Assembly (NCBI GenBank): GCA_964474755.1
Contig: CAYYUG010000119.1
Span: 1 to 6,169 of the forward strand
From: GCA-2717185 sp964474755
GTDB lineage: Bacteria; Pseudomonadota; Alphaproteobacteria; UBA8366; GCA-2717185
DNA: 6,169 nucleotides
Reading direction: 5' to 3'
Positions 5,835 to 6,169 of the stretch are shown here, piece by piece. Within the stretch, counting starts at the first letter, position 1. Each line of letters opens with the position of its first letter. A model generated the notes under the pieces. The model did not search any database, had not been told where the DNA came from, and worked only from the letters and a program-made list of their open reading frames with translations. Both the position numbers and the translations under genes were made by a program.

Positions 5835-6169
5835 ATGCGCGCCGTACTCGTCGATCCAGCCGCTCCCGGCCATCTTGCGCTTACCGAGGCGCCGGACCCG
5901 GCTCCATTGTCGAGCCAGGCTCTGGTCGCAGTGAAGGCGATCTCGCTCAATCTCGGTGAGGTAAAACGCGCGCGGCGCAGTCCGCCCGGCACTCTTCTGG
6001 GCTGGGACGTATCGGGCGACGTCCTTAAGCAAGCAGCCGATGGATCGGGTCCTGCGCCGGGTACGCGTGTCGTCGGTGTGATGAACACCGGTGCCTGGGC
6101 CGAGCGCGCCGCCATCGAAACCGCCTGGATGGCACCGCTGCCAGACAACGTCTCTTATGAGACTGCCGC
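5835..6169 (+). CDS. MDR-family NADPH:quinone oxidoreductase-like protein, N-terminal part (cut by window edge)
   Basis: The 111 visible residues form the GroES-like substrate domain of a medium-chain dehydrogenase/reductase; the NAD(P)-binding Rossmann domain would lie beyond the edge (full proteins have about 310-340 residues). Seen: MRAVLVDPAAPG start, VAVKAISLNLGEVKRAR (31-47, aligned with the quinone-reductase NxxD/K region), LGWDVSGDV (55-63), GTRVVGV (76-82) with GAWAERAAI (86-94), and LPDNVSYETA (102-111), which normally leads into the cofactor domain. There is no cysteine in this part, so the catalytic and structural zinc ligands of alcohol dehydrogenases are absent, consistent with zinc-free quinone or enoyl reductases. 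Such enzymes reduce alkenals, enones or quinones with NADPH in the cytoplasm. It is same-strand with hyuAB but 727 bp away, so probably separately transcribed. Confidence 0.88.
   Translation, partial: MRAVLVDPAAPGHLALTEAPDPAPLSSQALVAVKAISLNLGEVKRARRSPPGTLLGWDVSGDVLKQAADGSGPAPGTRVVGVMNTGAWAERAAIETAWMAPLPDNVSYETA

Noticed and set aside
5611..5934. 107-codon plus-strand frame upstream of the MDR gene
   Set aside because: It overlaps the first 100 bp of the clearly recognisable oxidoreductase in another frame and has no family features.

Overview
The window is a stretch of moderately GC-rich bacterial DNA with clear Shine-Dalgarno sites. Its gene families (type III CoA-transferase, HyuA/HyuB, MDR oxidoreductase) and REP-like hairpins are most familiar from Proteobacteria. 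That assignment is an inference from style and gene content; no taxonomic marker is present.

Layout. Positions 1-1088 (minus strand) hold most of a CaiB/BaiF-type CoA-transferase whose C-terminus runs off the left edge. A 101-bp divergent intergenic region (1089-1189) contains a perfect 14-bp palindrome, a good operator candidate, plus tentative promoter elements. On the plus strand follow a complete HyuA-family subunit (1190-3283) and a complete HyuB-family subunit (3470-5107). The hyuA/hyuB gap is 186 bp, unusually long for this pair, and is filled by two adjacent stem-loops of REP-like character. A further stem-loop there could mask the hyuB ribosome binding site. Positions 5108-5834 are about 730 bp without a convincing intact gene. 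Part of this stretch shows coding-like minus-strand segments that change frame, possibly a decayed gene. From 5835 to the right edge is the N-terminal third of an MDR-family NADPH:quinone oxidoreductase-like protein.

How the genes may work together. HyuA and HyuB proteins form an ATP-dependent complex. Characterised members are 5-oxoprolinases, N-methylhydantoin amidohydrolases, and the acetone and acetophenone carboxylases. HyuA carries the ATP-binding fold and HyuB carries the second catalytic centre. The divergent CoA-transferase could convert a carboxylic acid product, or a substrate, to its CoA thioester, and the MDR protein could reduce a carbonyl or enone intermediate. This suggests a small catabolic locus for a cyclic amide, ketone or related carbon source. 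The substrate cannot be read from the sequence. No small acetone-carboxylase gamma-type subunit is visible. I see no CRISPR array, tRNA, rRNA, intact transposase or phage gene.
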